From contig NC_049986.1 of the NCBI RefSeq assembly GCF_000003815.2, positions 13,639,805 to 13,660,762 of the forward strand: a stretch of DNA of 20,958 nt, given 5' to 3'. This document shows, in pieces, positions 1-8,446 of this stretch. Origin of the DNA: Branchiostoma floridae (taxonomy: Eukaryota; Chordata; Leptocardii; Amphioxiformes; Branchiostomatidae). Made by a program: the position numbers and the translations under genes. How positions within the stretch are numbered: position 1 is the stretch's first letter; each line of letters begins with the position of its first letter. The notes beneath the pieces were generated by a model, which ran no database searches, had not been told where the DNA came from, and worked only from the letters and a program-made list of their open reading frames with translations.

Positions 1-111
1 TGTAGGTCTGTTTGAAGGATGCTGTCAAAATCCAGGGATAAATTATGATTTTGATAATAGTGCATGGTGATTGTGCATGGTGATCGTTGAAAAGATCACA
101 GGGTTTGATCA

Positions 112-498
112 TCATTGAGCAGTTTTAGGAACGTTAAATGAAGTACCATCAGTACCTGTCTTGGTGTAGAACAGACTGGGACAGGCCTTTGACCACTGTA
201 AATTAGTCTGTATAAGGTCCACTTCCCAAAGAGGTATTTCCTCCAATTTGTGACTGCTGGCTACAGCCACAGCTCTGTGACTAGTGTTTGAAGTAGTCCA
301 AGTGCTGGGATGTAAATCAAAGTGTGGAACTGCAGGTTTTTGCCAGACTTGTACTCTTGTGGGGAATAAAAAATCTTTCAAACTGCATTCTTCTTGTCTG
401 GGAATCTGGGCTAGGAGTTGAAAGTAAATGAGCAAAGTAGACACTAGTACATGAGCTAGCCTACTTATAAATCTGAAGATCATTTTCTGTATCCTCAA
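112..498 (-). CDS. Possible host exon or short ORF, unrecognised
   Basis: This is an open frame of 128 codons on the minus strand with an ATG at its start and a hydrophobic N-terminal stretch. I do not recognise the protein. Within it, a segment from about 405 down to 156 is bounded by a pyrimidine-rich CCCAG acceptor-like site and an ACAG/GTACTG donor-like site. It would make an 84-residue exon with four tryptophans and no low-complexity sequence (for example PLWEVDLIQTNLQWSK). An internal exon is therefore as likely as a free-standing ORF. No neighbour supports either reading, and the opposite strand has no competing long frame. Chance openness is possible in sequence of this composition. 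Confidence 0.3.
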   Translation of the reverse strand: MRIQKMIFRFISRLAHVLVSTLLIYFQLLAQIPRQEECSLKDFLFPTRVQVWQKPAVPHFDLHPSTWTTSNTSHRAVAVASSHKLEEIPLWEVDLIQTNLQWSKACPSLFYTKTGTDGTSFNVPKTAQ

Positions 499-870
499 AC
501 TTGTATCTGAATAGTTTTATTTGTCTATTTTCAATTTTTATGCACCAGACTCTAGAGCAGCTATTTTAGAACATTGCACATGACATGGTCAAACTAAAGG
601 TTGTCACCCAGGGTCAACTAAGACATTTTCTCATAATCAGTTCCAGAAAATTCCCATCTCTTAAGACAACAAACAGGGCCTATCACCAGCCAATTGTGAC
701 CACTGTGAGATAACCTGAGTACTGTGGCATCCTTTAATGGACAAGGATGATCCGATTATTAAGCTTATAACTAAATGCAACTAGCTAATGGTTGGTTACT
801 ATGGAGAACTTTCAATTAGAACAACCACATTATTAGTCGTGTTTGGGTGCTTGTCCGGGAAATGTCTGTA
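499..870. other. Unassigned non-coding stretch left of the foldback element
   Basis: I see no open frame with coding character, no repeat and no motif array here. It abuts the left end of the large foldback element and is presumably host intron or intergenic DNA. Confidence 0.5.
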
Positions 871-1004
871 CTTAAGAGCAAATGCCTGTAAGGATCAAAC
901 AATGGTGGCAAAGGTCAAAAAATCGATTTGGCTCATATTTTGCACAGTGATAGTACTTGGTCCACAACCCCTCAAAATAGCTTTCTTTTAGATCAAAACT
1001 CCTT

Positions 1005-1018
1005 GTTGCCATGGTAAC
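1005..1018. promoter_or_regulatory. RFX/X-box-like palindrome in the left arm
   Basis: GTTGCCATGGTAAC is a near-perfect palindrome matching the RFX-factor X-box consensus (GTTRCCATGGYAAC). The inverted copy is at 7366-7379 in the right arm. The match is seen directly; binding is only inferred. Confidence 0.35.
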
Positions 1019-1387
1019 GGGCCAACAAAGTTTTCTGGCCATTTTCCCCAATTTCCGCATCTCAAAAACACGGAAATCGGCATACTTTACGGCATTGTCA
1101 CTCAAACACCTTTTATTGTATCATCAAAACAAAACTCGATCTGAATAGACCAACATTTTGGCTTTTTAGAAATTGTTGTGAAATTTCCAACGAGATAAAA
1201 TTGAGTCCTTGGGCAGCATCAAAACAATACAATGTTTCAAGCTTCAAAATAACGTAATTTTTGACCCAACTTTGTAACGCCATAAGTGCCGAGCTGGTAA
1301 TTTTTTTGACTTGAAATTTGTACCCTGTATAGATGATTGATATATCTATCAAATGCATTGTTGCAAAGTTTGGGGTCTTGTTTGGTT

Positions 1388-2156
1388 GTCACGTGGTCGT
1401 CCTCAAAAGTAGGCCAGTTTTTGCGTTTGACGAAAATTGTGAATTTTAGCCATGTTCAAAGTACTACATGTGACAAAATAAAACAGAATTCTAACTCAAC
1501 TTCTTGTCAAAGAGAGATCTATGTATTGTCTATTTAATAAATGCATGAAGAGTTTTAGATCGTGACGTTCAGTCACGTGGTTGTCCCTGGAAGTAGGCCA
1601 CTTTTTTGCGTTTGGCAAAATTTTGAGTTTTAGCCATGTTCAAAGGGTTTTCTGTGACAAAGTGAATTTGAATTCTGATTCAACTTCTTGTCAAAGGAAA
1701 ACCTAGGTATTGCCTATGTAATAAATGATTTCAGAATTTTGAGTCATAAAATGTAGTCCCGTGGTTGTCCCTGATAGTAGGTCACTTTTTTGCATTTGGC
1801 GAAAATTGTGAATTTTAGCCATGTTCAAAGTGTTTTCTGTGACAAATTGAATTCAAATTCTGATTCAACCTCTTTTCAAAGAGAGACCTAGGTATTACCT
1901 ATCTAATAAATGATTGCAGAGTTTTGAGTCATAAAAGGCAGTCACGTGGTTGTCCCTGAAAGTAGGTCAATTTTTGCATTTGGCAAAAATTGTGAATTCT
2001 AGCCATTTTCAAAGTACTCTACATGACAAAGCAAATTAGAATACTGATTCAACTTCTCGTCAAAGAATGATCTATGTATCGCCTAACTAATAAAGGCTTG
2101 AAGAGTTTCAAGTAGTGGTTTTTAGTCACATAGTTGTCCCTGAAAGTAGGCCATAT
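1388..2156 (+). repeat. Tandem array of about 184-bp units (left arm)
   Basis: The anchor GTCACGTGG, or a one- or two-base variant, starts at 1388, 1572, 1756, 1941 and 2125, giving a spacing of 184, 184, 185 and 184. Each unit then reads through a GTCCCTGAAAGTAGG segment, a TTTTGCATTTGGC segment, TTTTAGCCATGTTCAAAG, a TGTGACAAA, and a run ending in CTTCTTGTCAAAG. Later units diverge more than the first two. Four full units and the start of a fifth are present. Confidence 0.9.
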
Positions 2157-3530
2157 CTAGATCTATCAAATGAATTCTAGTGAGCGTCCTTTAGATACGC
2201 ATTACAGAACTTAGCTGAAACAATAGTTCATATTATGTATTGCATATCACTACTTTAAAAGACACAGGCCATGCAACACTAATCTTTGATCAAACACTGT
2301 ATTCAATTCAGTATCAGTCATTGTAGTGCCAATCCAATACTCATTGACATCGTCAAACGTTTGAACTTTGCACATTGTAAAATGTTATCAAAAACAAACT
2401 TTCCAAAAGTCATCTTTTCTTCTAACAGCATTTCTCTAAACCGGAAAAAGAACACTTCAAGTACAGTTTATAACATTTCAGATCTTTCAAAACCAAATAA
2501 ATAATATATACTAGAGTTCCACGACCCCATACATTCGCCAAATAATTCTACCCTTTACAACTACTGTATTAATTGTTTTGGTCATTAATTATGCAAATAA
2601 GATTTTCATTTGCATAGATTCTATTATCTCCTGCACCGAATAACAGATGTAAACAATCTATGTTAAAAAGATTTTCATCGTATTTTGTAATAATTTATGC
2701 AAGTAAGGACCTCATTTGCATAACTAATGTTCAACAATAATGTTCACCTGTACATAACTTCCAAATGCTACCAGTAAGAAGTTCCCGTCATTAACCACAA
2801 TGGCATCGGAGCATTTTCTAATCAATTATGCAAATTAGGTCTTTATCTTGCATGATATATATCGATCAATATTCTTCCCTATCTCAGTTACATTTGCCAC
2901 TTTCTAATGGTCCTATAATGAAACTGGGCGTGTTTAATTGTTTTCCTAATTATTTATGCAAATTAGATTCCGATTTGTATAGTAAATACGTATTTATATG
3001 AAGCATCTCTTAAGCTATCTACATACCAAAAATCATGACAATCCGTCAACCCCTTCTTGAGTTATTCTCTTTCAAAGCTTGAGTTATTCTTTTTCAAAGT
3101 CTTACAGTAAACCTGTCCTGCAGTTTCAAAACAAGCCGCTAGGAGGCATAAACCTACACCACTTACTCTCGGCATCAAGACCTTTCTACCACTAAAAAAT
3201 CATAGCCGCAGCATGTTCAGAACTCGACATACTAAACCCGGAAATTCCTTTGCAGTACCTTAACAGGCCGCTAGGTGGCCCAAAATCTATTCGTTTCCAA
3301 GTCTCATACCCACAAACCGAATATCAATACAATCCATTTAGGCGTTCTTGAGTTATTCTGGTCTTCTGCAAACATACATACAAACGCTACCCAAAACATA
3401 ACCTTTTTGGCGAAGGTAAAAACGTTATCTTTAATTCCAGGGGTAAAACATAAACATCTGAAAATGGGGACAACCAACGCCAACCAACCAATGAGGACAA
3501 CCAACGCCAAGGTCCGAACCTCTACAATTA
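2157..3530. repeat. Spacer of the foldback element, with older repeat material
   Basis: This stretch lies between the two arms and has no convincing gene. Four degenerate copies of an AATTATGCAAATNAG...CATTTGCATA motif pair fall between 2585 and 2985. A segment from about 2511 (CTAGAGTTCCACGAC) to about 3421 (ACCTTTTTGGCGAAGGTAA) has the look of a dispersed repeat family known to me from marine invertebrate genomes. Its internal duplications include CTTGAGTTATTC (3056 and 3079) and GCCGCTAGG (3135 and 3265). The family assignment is from memory of sequence style and is not proven. Confidence 0.5.
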
Positions 3531-3874
3531 ATTGTCTGACAGCCAATACCTACAGCTACATTTGACAAAACGTTTAATCATAATTCTATTCCACTTTGCT
3601 AAGTATTGTACTTTGGATGCAGCTAAAGTTTACAATTTTCATCTAAAGTGACCTACTTTCAGGGACACTGTCACAGCCACGTGATTAAATGTCACAATCT
3701 GATACTCTACAAACATTTATTATATAGGGGTTGTCTACATTTACCTTTGATAAGAAGTTGAGTTAGACTTCTTTTTACACGTACTTTGAATATGGCTAAA
3801 ATTCACAATTTTCGCCAAATGCAAAAAATGACCTGCTTTCAGGGACAACCACTGGACTACATTTTATGACTTAA
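3531..3874 (-). repeat. Inner part of the right arm of the large foldback element
   Basis: These bases are the inverted form of the more diverged 184-bp units: CCTACTTTCAGGGAC near 3652, GCCACGTGATT near 3676, and GGCTAAAATTCACAATTTTC near 3790. The unit anchors are at 3685 and 3857. The arm breaks at 3874 where the nested element begins and resumes at 6646. Confidence 0.8.
3872..3874. repeat. TAA target-site duplication, left copy
   Basis: TAA directly precedes the GGCC end of the nested element. Its partner is at 6643-6645. The intact left arm of the outer element shows a single copy at the equivalent position. Confidence 0.8.
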
Positions 3875-3906
3875 GGCCATACCAATTTAATTTGTTGGTT
3901 CTCGGA
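3875..3906 (+). repeat. Terminal inverted repeat of the nested element, left
   Basis: 32 bp identical in inverse to 6611-6642. Beyond it both ends become T- or A-rich and then diverge. Confidence 0.85.
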
Positions 3907-3938
3907 TTTTTTCAGAAAAAAGTTGGAGCGACAGGGCG

Positions 3939-3961
3939 AAAAAAAAAAAAAAAAAAAAAAA
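3939..3961 (+). repeat. A homopolymer of 23 bases inside the nested element
   Basis: A run of 23 A lies just inside the left terminal repeat. The inverse counterpart on the right is a shorter, interrupted T-run at about 6569-6581. The run lies inside the element ends and is not the tail of a retroposon. Confidence 0.7.
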
Positions 3962-4620
3962 CCTGCAACAAGTCTGGATTCAGGTCCAGAGTTTCAGGTT
4001 GGTAATTCCAGACCTGAAACCATGGTATATGTGTGGCAGAATACTTATCCAGTTACAATTACATGAAAAATTTGCATGTAAGCATACATTTTATATTTAA
4101 TTTCAACAATACAAATGCAAAATAATGTGCAGTATTACAGAAGTACACACAGTAATAAAGCTTAACAGTTGTAATAAATCATCATAGTAAATCATTAACA
4201 ACATTAAAAAACTTTTAAAAAGGTTGAAAAACTTTTTCAGCATAGTATAATGTCTAATGTACATGTATGTTAGCAACAAGAAAATGACTTCATTTCACCC
4301 AAAAAATAAGAGTGCCTGAAACATCTGATTCATTGTTCTCTTTGTGAAAGCTGCAGTTTAAGCAAAAAACGCTAGAGGCGTGCTCATTTGCATGAAATTG
4401 CATCTCATTTACATACTTGTGACTGGCTACATGGCGGCCATTTTGGTTTGCTGAATCGTCATTTTTCAGCACAAATTTCACGATCTATTGGTGGTTTTCG
4501 ATGATTTACAACACAAAGGAAAACATAAGCAGGTGATAGTTGTTTTTGCATGTCCAGTACTTGTTTCAGAAGTTTTGTTTAACTGAGCCGAAGTTTGTCA
4601 AGCAACTTGTAGGTACCAGG
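3962..4620. other. Unique, unpaired interior segment of the nested element
   Basis: This is the only part of the nested element without an inverted counterpart on the right side. It starts with a small stem (GTTTCAGGT near 3991 and ACCTGAAAC near 4013). It also contains ATTTGCAT at 4070-4077 and 4386-4393 and a GGCGGCCATTTTGG stretch near 4433. I see no coding frame with recognisable content. Confidence 0.5.
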
Positions 4621-5130
4621 TAACGGTTACGGTCGCATTTGTCTCGTCACGAAAATGCAAATGAGCAAACGCCCGATTTCACGACCACGAAATTGGAATA
4701 TGACCTGATGTTGCGACGTTGCACGTGAGTTGCCCAATCCCGGCACGCGAGGAAGCCCAGGACAGCAATCGTGCCCCACGACGTATGTCTATGATTCTCA
4801 AACTGACAACATACAATTGACGAATCGCTGCCGAAAAAATGATGCCCCACGACGCATGTCTATGATTCTCAAACTGACAACATACAATTGACGAATTGCT
4901 GGGAAAAATGATGCCCCACGACGTATAAACGTTATGTCTATGATTCTCAAACTGACAACATACAATAATTGACGAATTGCTGGGAAAAATGATGCCCCAC
5001 GACGTATGTCTATGATTCTCAAACTGACAACATACAATTGACGCATCTGACAGTGCTACCGTAATGATGTGAATATGTGACATATGACAATGCGAAGAAC
5101 TAATTTTGTCATCTGCCCTACTATGATTTT
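4621..5130 (+). repeat. Left arm of the inner palindrome
   Basis: From the CGGTCGCATTTGTCTCGTC segment (about 4630) to the GCCCTACTATGAT segment (about 5126), these bases recur inverted at about 5566-6495. The arm contains, in order, a GC-richer single-copy lead, four units of the 69-bp minisatellite, and a link containing GACATATGACAATGCGAAG. Confidence 0.85.
4771..5045 (-). repeat. 69-bp minisatellite, four copies (left arm)
   Basis: The anchor ATGTCTATGATTCTCAAAC starts at 4785, 4856, 4934 and 5006. The spacings 71, 78 and 72 are the basic 69 plus 2, 9 and 3. The 78/72 unit carries an extra AAACGTT-containing segment and an extra AAT, a variant also found in the right arm. The plus-2 spacing shifts frame, so the minus-strand frame through this arm changes mid-array. 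Confidence 0.9.
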
Positions 5131-5565
5131 AAATCTAGTAACATCTGACAATGGTCCTTACAACCGGTGTCAGTTTTTTTTATCTAAGATCTGACATTGG
5201 CCCTTACACCATGTCAGGTTTTCAATCTAACATCTGACATTTGTCCTTACGCCATGTCAGATTTTTAATCTAACACCTGACATTTTTCATATTATTGTCA
5301 GATTTCCTGTCTGACATCTGACAATCATCCTCCCAATGTAAGATTTCTAGTCTAACATCTGACACTTTTTGTAGCACTGTCAGATTTTTTAATCAAACAT
5401 CAAACATTCGTCTTCAAACAGTCAGATTATTTCAATCTAAAATCTGATTTAAAAATCTGACATGGCGCAAGGACCAATGTCAGATGTTAGATTAAAAACC
5501 TGACTTGGTGTAAGGACCAATGTCAGATGTTAGATTAAAAACCTGACTTGTTGTAATATTTTAGG
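5131..5565. repeat. Central array of 43-bp hairpin units, with an orientation switch
   Basis: The unit has the form AATCTAACATCTGACAT...ATGTCAGATTTTT. Period 43 is measured between 5224 and 5267, and again between 5471 and 5514 in the opposite orientation. About seven forward units of varying quality are followed, from about 5450, by two to three inverted ones. Within each unit TCTGACAT and ATGTCAGA are complementary, giving an 8-9 bp stem. This array is the centre of the inner palindrome. Confidence 0.85.
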
Positions 5566-6495
5566 TCATCATAGTAGGGCAGATGACAGAAGTTCTTCGC
5601 ATTGTCATATGTCACATATTCACATCATTACGGTAGCACTGTCAGATGTGAAATCAGATATGACAGAACTGATGTATGTTGTCAGTTTGAGAATCATAGA
5701 CATACGTCGTGGGGCATCATTTTTCCCAGCAATTCGTCAATTGTATGTTGTCAGTTTGAGAATCATAGACATACGTCGTGGGGCATCATTTTTCCCAGCA
5801 ATTCGTCAATTGTATGTTGTCAGTTTGAGAATCATAGACATACGTCGTGGGGCATCATTTTCCCCAGCAATTCGTCAATTGTATGTTGTCAGTTTGAGAA
5901 TCATAGACATACGTCGTGGGGCATCATTTTTCACAGCGATTCGTCAATTGTATGTTGTCAGTTTGAGAATCATAGACATACGTCGTGGGGCATCATTTTT
6001 CCCAGCAATTCGTCAATTGTATGTTGTCAGTTTGAGAATCATAGACATACATCGTGGGGCATCATTTTTCCCAGCGATTCGTCAACTGTATGTTGTCAGT
6101 TTGAGAATCATAGACATACGTCGTGGGGCATCATTTTTCCCAGCAATTCGTCAATTGTATGTTGTCAGTTTGAGAATTATAGACATACGCCGTGGGGCAT
6201 CATTTTTCCCAGCGATTCGTCAATTATTGCATGTTGTCAGTTTGGGAATCATAGACATAACGTTAAATATACGTCGTGGGGCATCATTTTTCCCAGCGAT
6301 TCGTCAATTGTATGTTGTCAGTTTGAGAATCATAGACATACGTCGTGGGTCACGATCGCTGTCCTGGGCTTCCTCGCGTGCCGGGATTGGGCAACTCACG
6401 TGCAACGTCGCAACGTCAGGTCATATTCCAATTTCGTGGTCGTGAAATCGGGCGTTTGCTCATTTGCATTTTCGTGACGAGACAAATGCGACCGC
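5566..6495 (-). repeat. Right arm of the inner palindrome
   Basis: Inverse of about 4630-5126. It is longer than the left arm because it carries ten copies of the 69-bp unit against four. The outer single-copy part (about 6350-6490, including GGGCTTCCTCGCGTGCCGGG) matches the left lead with only scattered differences. Confidence 0.85.
5673..6349 (+). repeat. 69-bp minisatellite, ten copies (right arm)
   Basis: The anchor GAATCATAGACAT starts near 5691, 5760, 5829, 5898, 5967, 6036, 6105, 6174, 6246 and 6327. The first seven spacings are exactly 69; the last two are 72 and 81. Because 69, 72 and 81 are all multiples of three, two frames stay open through the whole array. These give tandem 23-residue translations (VVSLRIIDIRRGASFF... 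and VCCQFENHRHTSWG...). I regard both as by-products of the repeat, not genes. Confidence 0.9.
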
Positions 6496-6520
6496 AACCC
6501 AGGTAACGGGGCCATGTAAC

Positions 6521-6563
6521 TCTCACGAACATGCAAATGAGTTCTCATGAACATGCAAATAAC
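6521..6563 (+). repeat. Short direct repeat carrying ATGCAAAT
   Basis: CTCACGAACATGCAAATGA (6521-6539) and CTCATGAACATGCAAATAA (6545-6563) are two near-identical copies 24 bp apart. Each contains the octamer ATGCAAAT. They lie between the inner palindrome and the right end of the nested element. Confidence 0.6.
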
Positions 6564-6610
6564 CTCATGGATTTTTTTTTTTTGAAATTGGGAAAAATAG
6601 AAGCGGCGAT

Positions 6611-6642
6611 TCCGAGAACCAACAAATTAAATTGGTATGGCC
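6611..6642 (-). repeat. Terminal inverted repeat of the nested element, right
   Basis: Exact inverse of 3875-3906. It is preceded on its inner side by a T-run (about 6569-6581) that mirrors the A-run near the left end. Confidence 0.85.
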
Positions 6643-6645
6643 TAA
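6643..6645. repeat. TAA target-site duplication, right copy
   Basis: TAA directly follows the GGCC end of the nested element and pairs with 3872-3874. Confidence 0.8.
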
Positions 6646-7513
6646 AATTCTGAAATCATTTATTACATAGGCAATACCTAGGTTTTCCTTTGACAAGAAG
6701 TTGAATCAGAATTCAAATTCACTTTGTCACAGAAAACCCTTTGAACATGGCTAAAACTCAAAATTTTGCCAAACGCAAAAAAGTGGCCTACTTCCAGGGA
6801 CAACCACGTGACTGGACGTCACGATCTAAAACTCTTCATGCATTTAATAAATAGACAATACATAGATCTCTCTTTGACAAGAAGTTGAGTTAGAATTCTG
6901 TTTTATTTTGTCACATGTAGTACTTTGAACATGGCTAAAATTCACAATTTTCGTCAAACGCACAAACTGGCCTACTTTTGAGGACGACCACGTGACAACC
7001 AAACAAGACCCCAAACTTTGCAACAATGCATTTGATAGATATATCAATCATCTATACAGGGTACAAATTTCAAGTCAAAAAAATTGCCAGCTTGGCACTT
7101 ATGGCGTTACAAAGTTGGGCCAAAAATTACGTTATTTTGAAGCTTGAAACATTGTATTGTTTTGATGCTGCCCAAGGACTCAATTTTATCTCGTTGGAAA
7201 TTTCACAACAATTTCTAAAAAGCCAAAATGTTGGTCTATTCAGATCTAGTTTTGTTTTGATGATACAATAAAAGGTGTTGGAGTGACAATGCCGTAAAGT
7301 ATGCCAATTTCCGTGTTTTTGAGATGCGGAAATTGGGGAAAATGGCCAGAAAACTTTGTTGGCCCGTTACCATGGCAACAAGGAGTTTTGATCTAAAAGA
7401 AAGCTATTTTGAGGGGTTGTGGACCAAGTACTATCACTGTGCAAAATATGAGCCAAATCGATTTTTTGACCTTTGCCACCATTGTTTGATCCTTACAGAC
7501 ATTTGCTCTTAAG
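6646..7513 (-). repeat. Outer part of the right arm of the large foldback element
   Basis: Near-identical inverse of 871-1740. The 184-bp unit anchors fall at 6812 and 6996, 184 bp apart. The single-copy end segment includes the X-box-like palindrome at 7366-7379. Confidence 0.85.
7366..7379. promoter_or_regulatory. RFX/X-box-like palindrome in the right arm
   Basis: GTTACCATGGCAAC, the inverse partner of 1005-1018. It fits the same RFX consensus. Binding is inferred only. Confidence 0.35.
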
Positions 7514-8446
7514 TCACACAGGAAATGTTCATTCTTCAATTCTTGTATGCTAGGGAAGTTGTTGTTAGCAACCAATGACCTTCCTGTTAAACTAATAGCA
7601 AGGTTAATCTATTTTCAAAGTCATTGCCACCAAGTAAGATAGAGGCATCCTCACTAGATAGCTTTGAAGTAAATTGAACCACACTTGCAGCGAAATGTGC
7701 AATGGTTTGGTGTGACAGGTCATTCAGTGGAATATAACCTGCCGCTGTGCCGCGTGCCTGCGGAGCTTGTGGAATGATACACTGCCTATACAGATAGCTA
7801 CTTTAGAGTTTTTAATGAAAGGCCATTGACGGTATTGTTCCCACTATGAGATGGCCTTTTAAAACCAAATTCATATCACTTGGGCATATAGAGGTAGAGG
7901 ATTAAAATCCATGCACAGATACTTATGGTATGAAATATTAGCATTTAATATGCTTCTAAAATATTGTTATGTGGTTAGACTGGATTTGAAATAAGCCTGA
8001 CAGTGTGTTCTGTGTCCCAACATGGATTACATTATCCTCTCAGGAAAGGTTTGGTACCAACCTCCTTTAGAGTTCACTGGCTAAAGAATGTGGCAAGCCA
8101 GGTACAGTCAAGGACGTACACATGTATTATATGTACATTCTTGTTGTTCTTAGTTTGGTCTGAAGTTCCATCTGGTGATCAGACTAAACTTCTCCTTAAA
8201 TTTGATGTGTAATTTTCACCTATTATCTAAGAGAATTTTTACACCTAAATATCTTTTTTTCATAGAGTTTTCCACAGCATTACTTTTCTTTCCCTGATTG
8301 GCAGACTTTACCTCATTTGCTATTCCAAATATTTCTTTTGAGCTCTAAGGTCACATGAGAAGTTAACCAGGCTCATTCCAAATAAGGCAGTTATTTTCAT
8401 CCTTCTAAAATTGTCATTTCATACAGTCCTTGGTAAGTGTTTTCAA
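7514..8446. other. Unassigned stretch right of the foldback element
   Basis: No gene, repeat or motif array can be supported here. A 69-codon plus-strand frame at 8003-8212 begins with GTG and has no coding character that I recognise. Confidence 0.4.

Larger units (their letters stand above)
871..2156 (+). repeat. Left arm of the large foldback element
   Basis: The first roughly 510 bp are single-copy within the arm. The remainder is a tandem array of 184-bp units. The inverted counterpart is 6646-7513 followed, across the nested insertion, by about 3531-3874. The short open frames here on both strands are mirrored in the right arm and are products of the duplication, not genes. Confidence 0.85.
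3875..6642. mobile_element. Nested inverted-repeat DNA element, PIF/Harbinger-like by ends and TAA duplication
   Basis: The element begins GGCCATACCAATTTAATTTG and ends with the exact inverse. The perfect terminal inverted repeat is 32 bp (3875-3906 and 6611-6642). TAA flanks both sides (3872-3874 and 6643-6645). Removing 3875-6645 leaves GACTTAAAATTCTG, which matches the uninterrupted left arm (inverse of 1726-1739, GACTCAAAATTCTG) with one mismatch, and restores the 184-bp spacing. The 3-bp TAA target and GG-starting ends are typical of PIF/Harbinger elements. No transposase is present, so it would be a non-autonomous passenger of about 2.77 kb. The interior holds an A-run, a unique 650-bp segment, and a palindrome made of minisatellites. 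Confidence 0.85.
871..7513. mobile_element. Large foldback (long inverted-repeat) element, interrupted by a nested insertion
   Basis: The sequence from 871 inward (CTTAAGAGCAAATG...) recurs in inverted orientation ending at 7513 (...CATTTGCTCTTAAG). The outer 870 bp of each arm (871-1740 and 6646-7513) are nearly identical; short shadow translations differ at only a few residues. Further in, both arms continue as an array of about 184-bp units, then a central spacer (2157-3530). The right arm is split by a second element at 3875-6642. Without that insertion the element would be about 3.9 kb. TTAA stands at both outer edges (872-875 and 7509-7512) and could be a piggyBac-type target duplication. 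Because TTAA is palindromic it could equally be part of the inverted repeat. I see no transposase, so it would be non-autonomous. Confidence 0.8.

Noticed and set aside
872-875. Firm piggyBac assignment of the outer element from flanking TTAA
   Set aside because: TTAA is palindromic and the bases beyond it (C/G, A/T) are also complementary, so it may belong to the inverted repeat. The ends lack the usual CCC start.
872-1537. Several 60-80 codon frames in the left outer arm (and their mirrors at 6844-7575)
   Set aside because: They appear in both arms only because the arms are near-identical inverted copies. Frames occur on both strands and none has recognisable content.
3939-3961. A-run as the poly(A) tail of a retroposon
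   Set aside because: It lies inside the terminal inverted repeats of the nested DNA element and is mirrored by a T-run at the other end.
5131-5565. CRISPR-like array of short repeats
   Set aside because: The units are contiguous 43-bp tandem copies without unique spacers and lie in a eukaryotic transposable element.
5602-6477. Frames of 291 and 278 codons as genes for 23-residue repeat proteins
   Set aside because: Two different frames on the same strand are equally open, both are products of a stop-free 69-bp tandem unit, and the inverted arm is frame-broken. Kept as a finding, not as a gene.
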